A DNA stretch of 64,000 bases from the NCBI GenBank assembly GCA_036852015.1, contig JAANDG010000304.1, positions 62,001-126,000 of the forward strand, written 5' to 3'. The stretch is from Pelodera strongyloides. Lineage: Eukaryota; Nematoda; Chromadorea; Rhabditida; Rhabditidae. Shown here piece by piece: positions 12,290 to 23,827 of the stretch. Below the pieces are notes generated by a model, which worked only from the letters and a program-made list of their open reading frames with translations, did no database searches and was not told where the DNA came from. The translations under genes were made by a program, and so were the position numbers. Positions within the stretch are counted from its first letter, which is position 1. Every line of letters starts with the position of its first letter.

Positions 12290-12294
12290 AAGAG

Positions 12295-12482
12295 TTAGAG
12301 CGAAATACCGGCCGATTTTTAAACGCATCGAGGCATCGAGTACATCAGCATTCTTATGTAGCATATGCAAATGAACATAAATTAGAATAAAAATCTAGCT
12401 AAATTCGAGTAACTTAGCATAAATACACAATAATTCAGTTGTCCGCGATGCGTTTCAAAAACCACCGGTTTTTTCTTTAAAC
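12295..12482. mobile_element. 188-bp inverted-repeat element, CCGGCCGG family
   Basis: Left end TTAGAGCGAAATACCGGCC, right end with GCGTTTCAAAAACCACCGG and CTTTAA. The interior matches 7131-7311 (ATGCAAATGAACATAAATTA). Its ends are more diverged than those of the copies at 7131 and 25623. Confidence 0.75.
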
Positions 12483-13509
12483 CTTTAACTATAACACACA
12501 CAGTAAACACGTATTTACAACTACAAAGCTCCAAAGTATTGTCAACAAAGAAACATTTACCTAGCTGAACCTTCAAAAAAAAATGAAAGAAAGATATTAG
12601 TTTATATGAACAGTTCTCCTTTTTTCGTAACAGATGTCGTAGAAATCGGCACCCAAATCTCAATTGCTATCAAGCACACACTCGAATAAAGAATAAAGCT
12701 AGCGTTTCCCAACCCAGTGTAAAATTTCTGGTTTGTTCCAAAACATCCGTCTCTTATTACAGCACCCATGTGATTGGAGGCAAACGTTTGAATACTCAAC
12801 TACAGGATTGTCCTACTGTATAAGTATATTATTATATTATGGGGTTTCAAAGTATCCCAAAAAAATCTTTGTGATTCGGTCAAAACTACCGTATTTTTAC
12901 ACGAAACCTGCATATATCATATAAAAAAATTAAAAAAATATTTTCGTGTAGTTCTAAAATACGGTAAATTGTCCGCCTACTTTGCAACCCCATTATGTAA
13001 TCAAAGTTGCAGCTTAGCCCTAAAAGCCTGGGCGTGGTCGTTTAACAAAAATTTGGTTGTTTGAAACCTTGGCAAGCCTCCAGGCGCTAATTTTTCTCCA
13101 AAAAACTGCGCACTTTCTCCGCTAACCTAAGCCGCCCGGTTATTCACAAAGGGCTAAGCTTCGTTACCGTTATCCCCTCTTAGCTTTAGCCCCCTTTCGC
13201 ACGCCCCCTAGCCCGCTAACTCTTTTCCGGGCGCGCCTGCAGGCTTGAGTGACAAGCGCGCTCGCCAGCCTAAACCAGTCAGCGCGCTCTTTGCTTCTAG
13301 GGAAAGTCCCTAACTAAAGACTAAGGAGTAGTAGTACAAGACAAGGCGCATCATTCTGCCAATCTCTTTTTCTACTTCTAAATAGGTATTCGGCGGCGCA
13401 CTTTTATTATTCTCTAGCACCTTGCTAGGAACAGAGTAACGAGCTCGCAGCCCAAGGGCATGCCCGGCTAGCACTACTTAAGCAACGTTCCCGGTCATTT
13501 CTGGCCGCC

Positions 13510-14724
13510 ATGCCGAATCAATCCTGCAACTGGCGGATCAATCTAGCATCGAGACTATTCCCTCTACTTTTAATTTTTACCTCTGAAGGCAATGCATTTC
13601 TATTCGGAAATATGGGAAATCCACTTGCGGCATTAGGACTCGGAAATTTATTTGGAGGAGGAGGACAACATTGTTGGTGAGGATTATTATTCATTATATT
13701 TATTTTTTATTTTTCGCTTTCCTCTACATCTTGACCCAATTTCACTAAAGCTGCGTTCCCGTTTGTTTCAGTGGTGAAAATGGTAGCTAAGCATACAATT
13801 TTGAACGTTTGCTTTGTAACTTTGAATTTTGAGGTAGAACACACTTTGCTTCTGTGAAACACTTACTAATAAGTTTTGTATAATCTTAATCTGTGATAAA
13901 ACCTTCATATTAGGCAACATTTTGTCAACTGTAACAATTCGTGGACTTGGCTAACGAAATCCAAAATACATAGTTTTCTTTTGATGCTAAGCAAGCATAG
14001 TTATGTTCCCGTTTCAACTTTTTCTTGAATATGACCACGCAAGGAATCTTTTTCTTACCAGAAGTATTGCCACTTGCTGTCTCTTGCTCTTGCTTCCAGT
14101 TTTCCCTTTACCTGATCTAACCGCCAAATTTATGTCGCTAACGAATGAGTAAACGTCATGATGAGTAATACGTAAGCTTTCATTTGCACAAATTTGCCCT
14201 TCGAAAACGCTAATATTGCAATGGCAATACATGACACGTGCAGCACCGCTTTAAATTTAAATGAACGTCGAGTTGCTTTACCTTAGCCTTACAACAACAA
14301 CAACGAAATTTTCTTTCAATTTCTAGCCCCATTGTAGTTTTATTTGGAAGCAACTAACATCGCAGTCTAATACCTGCAAAATTATCCATTTAAAGTCTGC
14401 ATACTCTTTGCAAAAACTAGATCGAAACGGCAGATGGTCTATATCCGTTCTTTTGATATTTAAAATTCGTTTGCAAAGTAAAAGGAAGGGCGATATAGGG
14501 ACTCCAACTGTGTTATTCGAATAAATCTATCCTTTTTGTCTTCAGTAGTATTAAACCAACTGGAAGTATATCCTAATAGGTCCAAGTAGAAAATGGTTTA
14601 TCTTTCATAATCCGGCAGTTTTAATTTCTGCGTTGAAGTAGAAAGTCAAGTATTATAACAATAGAAAAACTATCCGCAATCTGACATACTCCCATTTTCA
14701 CTACTCTCTTCTGTCTCCAGCTTA

Positions 14725-14777
<53 letters not shown>

Positions 14778-17700
14778 TCTCTCTCTATTATTCTCTATTT
14801 CTCTCTCTCTCCCGTACTTGTCCCATGATAATATGTGTGCTGTATTGCAATAACACTTGTTTGTTTTTTGGTACTTATGCATGACTGATTACCGCAACAG
14901 TGTTTTTCAATCAACTTTTCAAATAGGGCGGTGCATCCTAAAAATGAAATCGAACTAAGCAACCCCTATAAATGGAAATGTAACCTGATTTTAAAATTTA
15001 CCGCTGTGGTTACAGGCGTCTCCGTCTAGTATCTCTCTCGCTTCCTCTATTTTACAGGCTTCGAGAGAAACCGAGAGCACGCTAATAGAGACGCGTAACC
15101 TACCACAGCGGTAAATTTTTGGAACCGTCTCTGTATAGGTACATGTTTATTTAATAAGATAATATCTTCCATTTCAGCCCAGCACCCGCTCCCGCTCCGT
15201 GCTGTTCTTCTTCTTACAGTTCCCGTCAGTCCTACGCATATCCGTCACCTTCTTACCCGGCAAATTCCTATTCTCCGCAACAAAACTTCGCTGTTTATCG
15301 TCCTTCATATTCCCAACAGCAGTCCTACTCCCAAGGCAGAGGTCCCATTTCCTACCCAGCTCCATTTATCCCACCACCGCCTTCCCCAGCAGCTAACTAT
15401 GTTCACGGGCCTGTCCCCCCACCTTCCACGAGTTATGGAACATCTGGTAACTCGGCTCAATACCGAGGAGGGTCAGCTCAGGGAGGAGGAGGAGGAGGAG
15501 GTGGTGCTCAGCAGCAGGTTCCCCAACAAGCTCCCCAGCAAGTCCTAGCATCTCAAATAGCGGGTCCCCTACCACCGCCCCTGGCGTCTGTATCAAATAC
15601 AGCCAATAGAGGGGAGACCAACACTTTGTCGTCTGTTCTTATTGGGCCACCGAATAACCCAGAAGAAGGACCGCAACCTGGGTACGTCGGGCCTTCTGGT
15701 GGCCCCAAGGACACTTCTGTATCTGTTGTGAGCAATGATGGAGACGAATACAATAATAACGAAGCGGAATATCAAGACGAGACGGAAGAACAAGGAGCAC
15801 AGACGGAAGGGGAGGAGTTCGGTCAAACTTCTGGGAATCAGCAACCTGGTGAGTGATGTTATTCTAGGCCTTTCACCGTTTACTTACACGACAGCTAAGC
15901 TAAAAGTTTGAAATGAATCCACACACAATAACGAAATTCAATGTTTCTGACAGTGGCCGTGCCACCGACGTGAAAACGCCGTGAAACACGCACGCATAAT
16001 AGTATTGACGCGAATTTGCATGCTGATCTCACGCGGCTTGTACTTCATGTTTCTCGTTGAATTGCGGCGCTTCTAACCATAGTTTTTTCACTCCCCTTGT
16101 GTTTCAGGATCGATCCAACCATCACACCAAGCAGTTTCCCAAATTTCTTCCAGTCAGCATCAACCTTCGTATCCTGGACCAGCACCACAACAACAGGTGA
16201 TATTTAATTAAGGCCCTTTTGTGTATGGTTTGTTTTCTTATTCTGCGTGTGTGGCCCTTGTTTGCTCTGGAGATTATTGTTTTGTGTTGCAAAACAACAT
16301 AACATTGTTTAACTAAATTAAAGGTTAGTCTCCTCAAAGAGATTCTCTTGCTCATTTTCGCAATAGGGGTAGTTTCATGTTATATAAGGTATCATAGTAT
16401 CAATTTGCAGGTTCCAACACGCGTCTATCCATCGGTGGGTCAACAGACGCCTACGTCGGAAGCCTATGAAGATATTGGAGCAGAGAATCAACAAGGAGAG
16501 GATTACAACAGCGAATATGAAGAACCGGCGCCCAGTCCTGTAGTACCAACCCCAGCGTACCCAGCTCCTGCGCCAGCGCCTGCGCCATCACCGTCCTATC
16601 CGTCTCCTGCGCCTGCTCCAGTACCATCACCGTCCTATCCGTCTCCTGCGCCTGCTCCAGCGCCTTCGTACCCAGGACCGTCAGAAAATGCACAGGAGGA
16701 TTACAATGACGAATACGAAGAACCAGCGCCGCCCGTACCCGCACCAGTACCCGCACCTGCGCCATCGCCTTCGTACCCAAGTCAGTATCCATCTCCCGCA
16801 CCAGCGCCGGCCCCTGCGCCTTCTTATCCCAGCCCGTCACCGTCATATCCCTCTCCTGCGCCAGCGCCTGCTCCCTTGCCAGCACCTTCGTACCCTAGCC
16901 CGTCACCAGCATACCCTGCTCCGGCACCTTCGTACCCAAGTCCGGCTCCTTCGTATCCATCTCCTGCACCAGCACCGGCCCCTGCGCCAGCACCTTCGTA
17001 CCCAAGCCCGGCCCCATCATACCCGAGCCCGGCACCTGCGCCGGCTCCATCGTACCCCAGCCCGTCACCAGCATATCCTGCTCCGGCACCATCGTACCCT
17101 AGCCCGTCACCTTCCTATCCTTCACCCGCGCCAGCGCCAGCGCCAGTTCCGTCTTACCCCAGTCCATCGCCATCGTACCCCAGCCCGTCAACATCTTACC
17201 CCGCGCCGGCGCCTTCCCCGGCCCCGGCGTACCCAAGTTCCTCAGATCATCACCAAGAAGAGGAATATAGTCCTGAATACGAAGAAGCGGGTCCGGCAAG
17301 CCCTACGTCAAATCCAGCTCCGGCACCGGCGCCTGCACAGTCGTATCCCAGTCCATCATCGTCATATCCTTCGCCGGCACCGTCGTATTCTGGCAAATCA
17401 TCGTCCCAACCAGTTCCATCCTCATCGAATTCTGCCCCAAACGAAGACACGGAAGGCATTCTCGAACCTCACAACAACAACGAGATTCCCAGCAAGACAT
17501 CATTCTCCAACCACCCGGCCTATTCCCCATCTCCCGCGCCCACTCAAGGGGAAGATACAGAAGCCACCTTGCCTAGACATGAAGACGGAATTCAAGAAAA
17601 CACAGCTCCCAGTCAAGGATCTTCCCAGGCTCCTACTCGGCACACAGCAGTTCCTTCTTCTGCGGGAGGTCGCGACACCCAGGTATACGGTGTCCCTTCT

Positions 17701-17835
17701 CCATCTGGCTACGACTCCCACCCAGACGGGGTTGGGAAGGTCCGGGAGTCTCCGGAAGACTACCTCCCAGGACCAGTCCCACCTGTGGACTCGGGATACA
17801 ACAAGGTGAAGTATAGAAGGGCCAGGAAAATATAG
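13510..17835 (+). CDS. Secreted Pro/Ala/Ser/Tyr-rich repeat protein (cuticle-type), 783 aa
   Basis: Exons 13510-13676, 15178-15848, 16108-16196 and 16411-17835 join in phase to 783 residues. Residues about 12-30 form a hydrophobic signal sequence (RLFPLLLIFTSEGNA), followed by FLFG and a Gly-rich stretch ending GGGGQHCC. Exon 1 stops inside a Cys codon. Exon 2 encodes PAPAPAPCC, then Tyr/Ser/Gln/Pro-rich sequence and an acidic end. Exon 4 is dominated by roughly 250 residues of PSYPSPAPAP-type repeats. These are divided by acidic modules DYNSEYEEPAP (340-350), DYNDEYEEPAP (about 406-416) and EYSPEYEE (about 595-602). The C terminus SGYNKVKYRRARKI is basic. I recognise no catalytic domain. Composition and signal peptide point to an extracellular matrix, probably cuticle, protein; Tyr residues could support cross-linking (inference). 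The start was chosen for its signal peptide and phase. Confidence 0.88.
14728..14812. repeat. CT microsatellite in intron 1 of the Pro-rich gene
   Basis: Nearly pure (CT)n/(TCTA) run. An antisense RE-rich reading frame over it is a by-product. Confidence 0.9.
14993..15117. mobile_element. 125-bp inverted-repeat element in intron 1
   Basis: Ends AAAATTTACCGCTGTGG and CCACAGCGGTAAATTTT are exact inverted copies. It belongs to a different family from the TTAAAG-ended elements and ends 60 bases before exon 15178. Confidence 0.8.
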
Positions 17836-18546
17836 TCATTGTAAAAATGTACAGTATTTAATCTGTAGTAGATTGACGTATAGTCGAATGATTGAATAAT
17901 TTTGTACAGTAGTTTACCGTAATTTAACATATATTTATATATTAAACTTCTTATTTAGTGGCAGAAGTATTTCCATTGCACTTAGCACAGCACTACAATG
18001 GCTACCTATCCTTATAATATCTAAAAAAAATGTCCAATGAGTTTAACTGTTTAATATGTGTTTTACTGTCGGGTATCTCAATATCGATTGCATATTATTG
18101 ATTGTATTATCTAATATGTTTTTATTAGTTATTGCCCGTATCAAGTTTGACTTGCATCATATTCTTGTTTCCAAAACACTTTCGCTTACCCAAAAGTGGA
18201 TGTGAAATGTACAAACAGCTAACTTGGAGTGAGCCTTTAATTTAAACACTACGATCTCGTTGAATCTTTTTCAGATATAGAATTTGAGTTCATTATGGAA
18301 AACCTATTGAGCTTACTGTCATATGACGAAATAGATATTTAGCCCTTTTATTTTGAACGATTTGAGTAACCACGTACTGTTTAAGCATCTAGGATAATTT
18401 ATAATTTATTCAGAAATTTGGTAAATGACACTAAATAATTCAAGTGCACAAGTCATTACTATTCAACATTTTGATCAAAAATCGATAATCAAATAGATCG
18501 CTGATGTTCTATTACGATAATCATTACATTCCTGTACATATTGTAA
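17836..18546. other. Intergenic spacer and putative 3' UTR
   Basis: AT-rich, with no reading frame of note. It holds the 3' end of the Pro-rich gene (AT-rich ATATATTTATATATTAAAC near 17930) and the upstream region of the next gene. No canonical AATAAA was seen close to the stop. Confidence 0.4.
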
Positions 18547-20848
18547 ATGAAAGCAAGGACTTGGTTTATGAACGTGCTTTCCCATTTTCTGTATGTTGTT
18601 ACAGCACTTTACTTTCCTGTATATTATATTAATTAAAAAAAAAATTGGCCTATTGATTTCACGTTATCGCAACAAATTATACAATCACAATACAACACAT
18701 CACTACAAACAAGGTTGAACATGAAATTATTGTCGATGCTGCAAATTTTTTTTAAATAAAATGATGTATGCATCGCGTAAGCATATATCATTTGAACAGT
18801 ATAGCATGCTCTAGCAGTATCTTGTGTACTAAAGCAGTATAACATCCGATATTTGAGCGGCGTATTATCACCATGTAGTGTGTGCAAATAACTGTGTGAC
18901 AATGCGATTTTTAGTCTAATTATATTCATTGGCGAAATACATTGTCGGCTGCGTACCATAATAACAATTATAACAATATCAATATGCACACGCACTCGCC
19001 CTCGCCACCTACGCATAAGTATTGCAAGAAAGCCGTAATTGAAAAGCATGACTAATAACTAATAACCATGACTGACTCTTCTACAACAAACAAAAAACAC
19101 GGCAAACAGTGACTATTGTACAATTAGTCAACAAGGTGTTCCCATTGTATTGCGTTCAATTGTCTTTTGTTCCCGCCCACGCCACCTACGCATATATTTT
19201 CCTTTGTCTTTGCAAGAAAAACACGCACAGTGTAATATGCGGGGGCGGCAATTGCCCAAGGCCTTTGACAATTAGGAACACGATTTTCCAAGCCAGCCAC
19301 TAGAAAATGCACCATTACTTTCGATTATTCATTAGTTTATTACTAATCAAATATTCGGATTCGCAGGGAATACCCAACCTATTCCCCAATGGAAACCCTT
19401 TTGCTGATATATTCGCACAATTATCGAATCCGAATTGGTTGAGTCAGCAGTAAGTTTTAAAATTGAATATTTATTCGTGGTTGCGTAGCGTTGAGTTCCA
19501 TAATTTTATATACAACCGGTTCTTGAAACGTATGCTTGACGCTGTATTTTCATGCAGTGCATGCGCGATTGTTTAGTCTAATTATACCCACTTGCATGCG
19601 AATGCAGTTGTCCAACACGCGTCAAAAACGGTTGTTATATCTCTTTAAACAAGTTATTATGATGCAGCTTAGTGTGTGTTCTACTTGTACCGCACGACCA
19701 GGTAGCGTTTGTCAGGCTTGCAGGATTGTTATAGATGTCTATCTTTATTTCCTCAACCATGAACTTTGCATGCATTTCAGAAATCTTTTAAACTTCCCAC
19801 AATCGCCAAATAACAATTCTCCACGACAGCAACCGATTATTCCAGTTAATAATGCTTGGATTCCACCACAATTTAGCCAGGTGAGAGAGTGAAACAAATG
19901 ATTATTATTTCTGAATAGTTTGAATTTTGAATTACTATGACTATACATTCTTGGAATAATCCGATATAGAGAATTTACAAGCACTTTCTTCGCCGTGGAA
20001 AGTATCCCGTGGCCGTTCGTAAACACTTTCACTTTCACTTTCTATAGGAGAAATATACGTATCGTAACCCGACACTTTCCAAGAAACTTCTTCTAGAAAC
20101 TTTCCACTTCTTTTAGAAAGTGCTTATAAATCCTCTAATATGGAAGTAGTAGATGCGTCATTCAGATTTCTTTTTGCCTGAAAAGTGCACGACTAAAAGA
20201 ATTTGGTGGTAAGTATGAAAGTTTACACATAGCAATGCAGTTCTAACAGGGAGCTTCGTTAAAAATTGGAAATATTAATAAATAACTTCGTAGTAGATCA
20301 TTATTTTAATTTTTATTATATTTCAGAACCGCGGTGCTCAGGGGCAGCCTTGGAATAATGCCCAACCGCCCCCTCCTTTACCCGCACCGGCTCCCGCTCC
20401 TTGGCCCGCTCAGTCATGGACTCCGAATCCAAGGGGAAGTTTGGAAGTTCCCACTCCCGCCCTACCTGCTCAAGTACCTGTTCCTCCACCTCAAGCTCAA
20501 GCTCGTGCTCCCCAACCTGCCTTGGTAGAAAAACCGGTGATCTTCACAACAACACCATCTACTGTACCCCAAGCACAACAAGTGACCCCTGGGGAGATTA
20601 TTCCCATCGTAAAAAAGTCCTGGAACCTCCCCGAGATAATAGCTAAGGAGGAGCTAATATTAGAAGGCGGGGAGAAGGTGCTGGCCCCTTTTGACCCAAA
20701 TATTCCCACACTGGCTCCTCCCCGGGAGACACAGAAAGCGACCCCGGCCCCTGTGCGCACGACGACTACTGAAATACTTTTTGTAATGCAGTCATTAGAT
20801 CCAGAACCTGTATTTCTTGCCAGTTCTGATATTGAAGTGAATGTTTGA
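18547..20848 (+). CDS. Secreted Pro/Asn/Gln-rich protein, about 258 aa
   Basis: Exons 18547-18618 (tentative), 19367-19449, 19781-19880 and 20327-20848 join without frame breaks. The proposed first exon encodes MKARTWFMNVLSHFLYVV followed by TALYFP, a plausible signal sequence, and its GTATAT donor is in phase 0 with the next exon. Exon 2 reads GIPNLFPNGNPFADIF. Exon 3 is Asn/Pro/Gln-rich. Exon 4 begins with Ala-Pro-Trp motifs (PAPAPWPAQSW), continues with PVPPPQAQARAPQPA, and ends in a more ordinary acidic/Thr-rich segment without Cys. I recognise no family. It lies head-to-tail 711 bases after the Pro-rich repeat gene and shares its Ala-Pro style, so it could belong to the same matrix cluster. 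Exons 2-4 are convincing; exon 1 is less so. Confidence 0.7.
19509..19649. repeat. Inverted-repeat element of the TTAAAGCGGTAT family, diverged
   Basis: Contains CCGGTTCTTGAAACGTATGC near the left end and CACGCGTCAAAAACGGTTG with TATCTCTTTAA at the right. It lies in the intron between exons 19367-19449 and 19781-19880. Confidence 0.6.
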
Positions 20849-21584
20849 AGTGAGGCTGATAGTTGAATATGAAGGAACATACAGAGTAGCACATTATGAC
20901 GTGCGACCGATTATGTGCATTATTTCAACTTCAACCGCTAGTATAGGTTTATGCATAAACCAATTTTAGTTGCCCCGTTAATCCAAATATGTATTCTAAA
21001 TACGGGACATTCCTTTTCTAACATAAAGTGAGAAAATTTTATAGACGTTATTGCGATTTTAAAGTTTTTAATTTGGTTTGTTACGGGTATGTTCTTGAAG
21101 TCTTAAAGTAGTTATGTTCTTATCGTGAAAGTAAAATAAAAAATCGGTTTACCTGTTCATCTTAGCTTTCATAGATATTAGTGTGCAACATAATTGTTGT
21201 AATATTTATGGTTCCTTTTCAATATTTTTATAAATTAAAGAAGGGAAATTAAACAATACTTGAATAAAAATGTTTGCCAGTTCTACCAATTTATTGCTAA
21301 CTTGTTCTATATTGCATCAGTGCACAGTTGATTATTTCTCTCTCAATTATTATATGATGGAATTTGGTTTGCAGCCGAAAATTACTTATTTGGAAAAAAA
21401 CAAATAGAACTATGAACAGAGTTTCATTTCTCAAAGTGACTATACTATTTTTCTGCTTCATGGAAAGATATTACATATTACAACATTTTTGATAAAAGCG
21501 CCAAGCACACTAAGACTAAGTATGGGTTTTGATAGATCCACCTTCTGGAGGTGACTAACACTAACTCACGACTACAGTCTATCG

Positions 21585-21690
21585 TTAAAGGGAATGTCAA
21601 GTCGGTTTTTCATGTTGGGCTCAAAAAAAATCTTATGTTTTGAAGGTGAGGAAAGTGAAAATAAAAATAAACAAAAACTTTCATGTAAGA
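21585..21690. repeat. Truncated copy of the 368-bp element
   Basis: Starts with the TIR TTAAAGGGAATGTCAA and continues through CATGTTGGGCTCAAAAA and GAAAGTGAAAATAAA, matching the right end of 4322-4689 read inward. No second TIR is found downstream. Confidence 0.7.
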
Positions 21691-22810
21691 AGAAAAACAA
21701 TTTCAAACCGCTCCAAAAAACTCCTTCAGTATGGGATTCGAGTCGTGCGGACAGAGCTAAGACAAATCTCTGTCCACGGGACGTTTGAATTTACGGGGCT
21801 GTTAGACAGCGAAGAAAAGGGGAGGGCGTAAGAGAAATCTTTGAAGTCAGCAAAGAAAAAGAGGAGAGGATAGATTCTAATACTTTGAACTTTGAGCACA
21901 GCATAACAGTCGTATGAGGTTTATAATCAGTTGGAGAATACGTCGCATACAACTTTCAAGTGTATATGCCTATGCCCAGTATTCCAATCAGTACTCAGCC
22001 CATATTTTGTCCAGAGAGTCTTCTAGTAATTCAAGTTTTCCGAAAAATGAAAGAGTATAAGATCTCAACAACTGTCTTCACTAATTTCTATTTGTTTGAA
22101 CTCTTCAATGCCAAAACTGAAACTAAATTAGACTTTTCACCTCCAATACACGCAGTTTTGCTCATTTTTTTTTTTGGGAAAATTCTTTCGAGATAGTAAA
22201 CGCTAGATAAGTTTCTAGTACTATTTGAAATCGGGCAGCCAAATGAGTTTAGCGAAGTACGGGAAAAGTTGTCGTTTTGAACACGGAGAAAGTGATAGAG
22301 AACAGCCAAGGACGCGTTATAGAGATGGTCAAAATAAGTACCAAATTAGTATTTGGTTCAGTTTCTAAGATTAACATAAATATGACATTTCAAACGCATG
22401 AAATACATTTTAAACCATTTTAAGCTTCCACGATCAAGACGTCAAATTATAAATATGAAACATATGATGGTGTAAAAAGCCCGTATATTGTTTGTAAACT
22501 CAAGTTATCGGAAAACGTAAAGTAAAATATTCAGACATACATTATTTTGCGCCAGTAGTGTATTCTTCAAAAAACGTTAAAAAAAAAGTCCGTGTGTAAA
22601 GCTGGTATGGCTAAATTGTGTCCATATTTATGAAAATGGAATTTTATTTATAAAAGCAGACGTCATGGTTTCAGTTTCAAGATGTAAGTAAAATATTAGA
22701 AGAATGTTCTGCTTTTTCTTATCCAATTACTAGGCAGTCCAATCAATGATTGTTGATTAGATTTTTTCAGGTAAACACATTGATCGTGGTAAATGCGCTT
22801 GCAAATCAGC

Positions 22811-22955
22811 TTAACACCCGATTTGTGAAACGTACGTTGGACGTTACATTCCCGTGTATTTTCCATAAAATACTTTAAAATATCACTTTGCATACAATAC
22901 ATGGGAAAGCAGTTGCCCGATACATGTTTCACAAACCGCCTATCATACCGCTTAA
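22811..22955. repeat. Inverted-repeat element of the TTAAAGCGGTAT family
   Basis: Left TTAACACCCGATTTGTGAAA, right GTTTCACAAACCGCC followed by CATACCGCTTAA. Ends are inverted copies with some decay. Confidence 0.6.
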
Positions 22956-23018
22956 AAAGATTAGGCTCACTCCTCATCACACTATGGGTTCAAGCAGTAG
23001 ACTCGGAAGTTATTAACT

Positions 23019-23080
23019 GTTAGCTTGCAATGTCTACATCGGCATACCTTTCACTGCCGATGTAGACATTGCAAGCTAAC
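23019..23080. repeat. Perfect 26-bp hairpin with 10-nt loop
   Basis: Left arm 23019-23044 (GTTAGCTTGCAATGTC then TACATCGGCA) and right arm 23055-23080 (its exact complement, ending GACATTGCAAGCTAAC) enclose the loop TACCTTTCAC. It has no mismatches or bulges, unlike the MITEs around it, and shares no TTAAAG ends. It could be a small-RNA hairpin or a tiny foldback insertion. Confidence 0.8.
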
Positions 23081-23770
23081 AACCAAACGAGTACAGTAGT
23101 TCTTTGTAGATAAACAGATTAGAGTTAAAATACCAAAAGTTTCCTTCTAAAACTTGGTTTCGCAAAAACTGCACGGGGTGATATGCCCTTGCACATATGT
23201 TCTTACCTCCGGAAACGCAGCCTAAATTCTCACCCTATATGCTGCAAGATGGCTTTCAGGTTTACCCAAATATCAACAAAAAATGCGCGCGCCATTTGTG
23301 GTTGCGACCTTGGCTCGGATAGCGCGGGCGCGGGCGGATGTGCATTGGCAACCGCCCGCGCGGGTGTGGGTGAAAGGGCAGGGAAAGGTTGTTTGCGATA
23401 TGTCTCGATGGCATCAGAGGGGATCCATCCCCACAGTAAACAAGACAAGAAACCGTTTCCAATCATTTTAACCTTGAAATGAAAATCTTGAGAGAAACGT
23501 CAGCGACGGTCACTCTTGCTTCTTTTGAGATGGACATCTATAGGTGGTGAGAAATATAATTAAGATTCCCTCGACCGAGAGTGTCAGAAGAAGAGAGAGC
23601 AGAGAAAGAGAATGCAGAGACTAAGAGATGGAGACTGCTAAGGATATACTAGAGTAGGAATTTAGTATGGAGAATTTGCAGAGGAAAACAGAAAGACAGA
23701 GAAAATAAAAAAAGAGAGATAGATGGACACACCGAAAAGATAGACAGGTAGACCTAGCCGGTGCCGGATA

Positions 23771-23780
23771 CTATATAAGA
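23771..23780 (+). promoter_or_regulatory. TATA box of the Gly-Tyr/Ala-Pro gene
   Basis: CTATATAAGA lies 57 bases before the ATG at 23828, leaving a short leader of about 25-30 bases, with no acceptor between. This fits a directly initiated, strongly expressed gene. Confidence 0.65.
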
Positions 23781-23827
23781 CCGGACGTTTGTGTTTACCG
23801 GCAGAACTCTCAACGGAACTCGCCAAG

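Larger units (their letters stand above)
11303..13509. other. Intergenic region between the channel and the Pro-rich gene
   Basis: No supportable gene. It holds the channel poly(A) signal, a 22-bp minisatellite (11496-11573) and two adjacent inverted-repeat elements (12121-12289 and 12295-12482). A GC-richer segment (about 13020-13500) lies just upstream of the next start codon and may be part of its promoter. Confidence 0.5.
20849..23827. other. Intergenic region without supportable gene
   Basis: It holds the half-copy of the 368-bp element (21585 and onward), a TTAAAG-family element (22811-22955), a perfect 26-bp hairpin (23019-23080), a GC-rich segment at 23280-23400 (GCGCGGGCGCGGGCGG), an A/GA-rich stretch at 23585-23750, and a TATA box for the next gene. 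Reading frames across 23183-23482 lie on both strands of the GC-rich segment and look like chance. Confidence 0.5.

Noticed and set aside
16348..16410. ATG at 16348 as start of a 495-aa protein
   Set aside because: The bases before 16411 end in TTTGCAG, a good acceptor, and the exon joins in phase to 16108-16196; the ATG is intronic.
16451..16885. 144-aa minus-strand frame and several other antisense or shifted frames over the Pro-rich exon
   Set aside because: Shadows of the highly repetitive coding strand; the plus-strand frame has consistent splice phases and a stop followed by AT-rich UTR.
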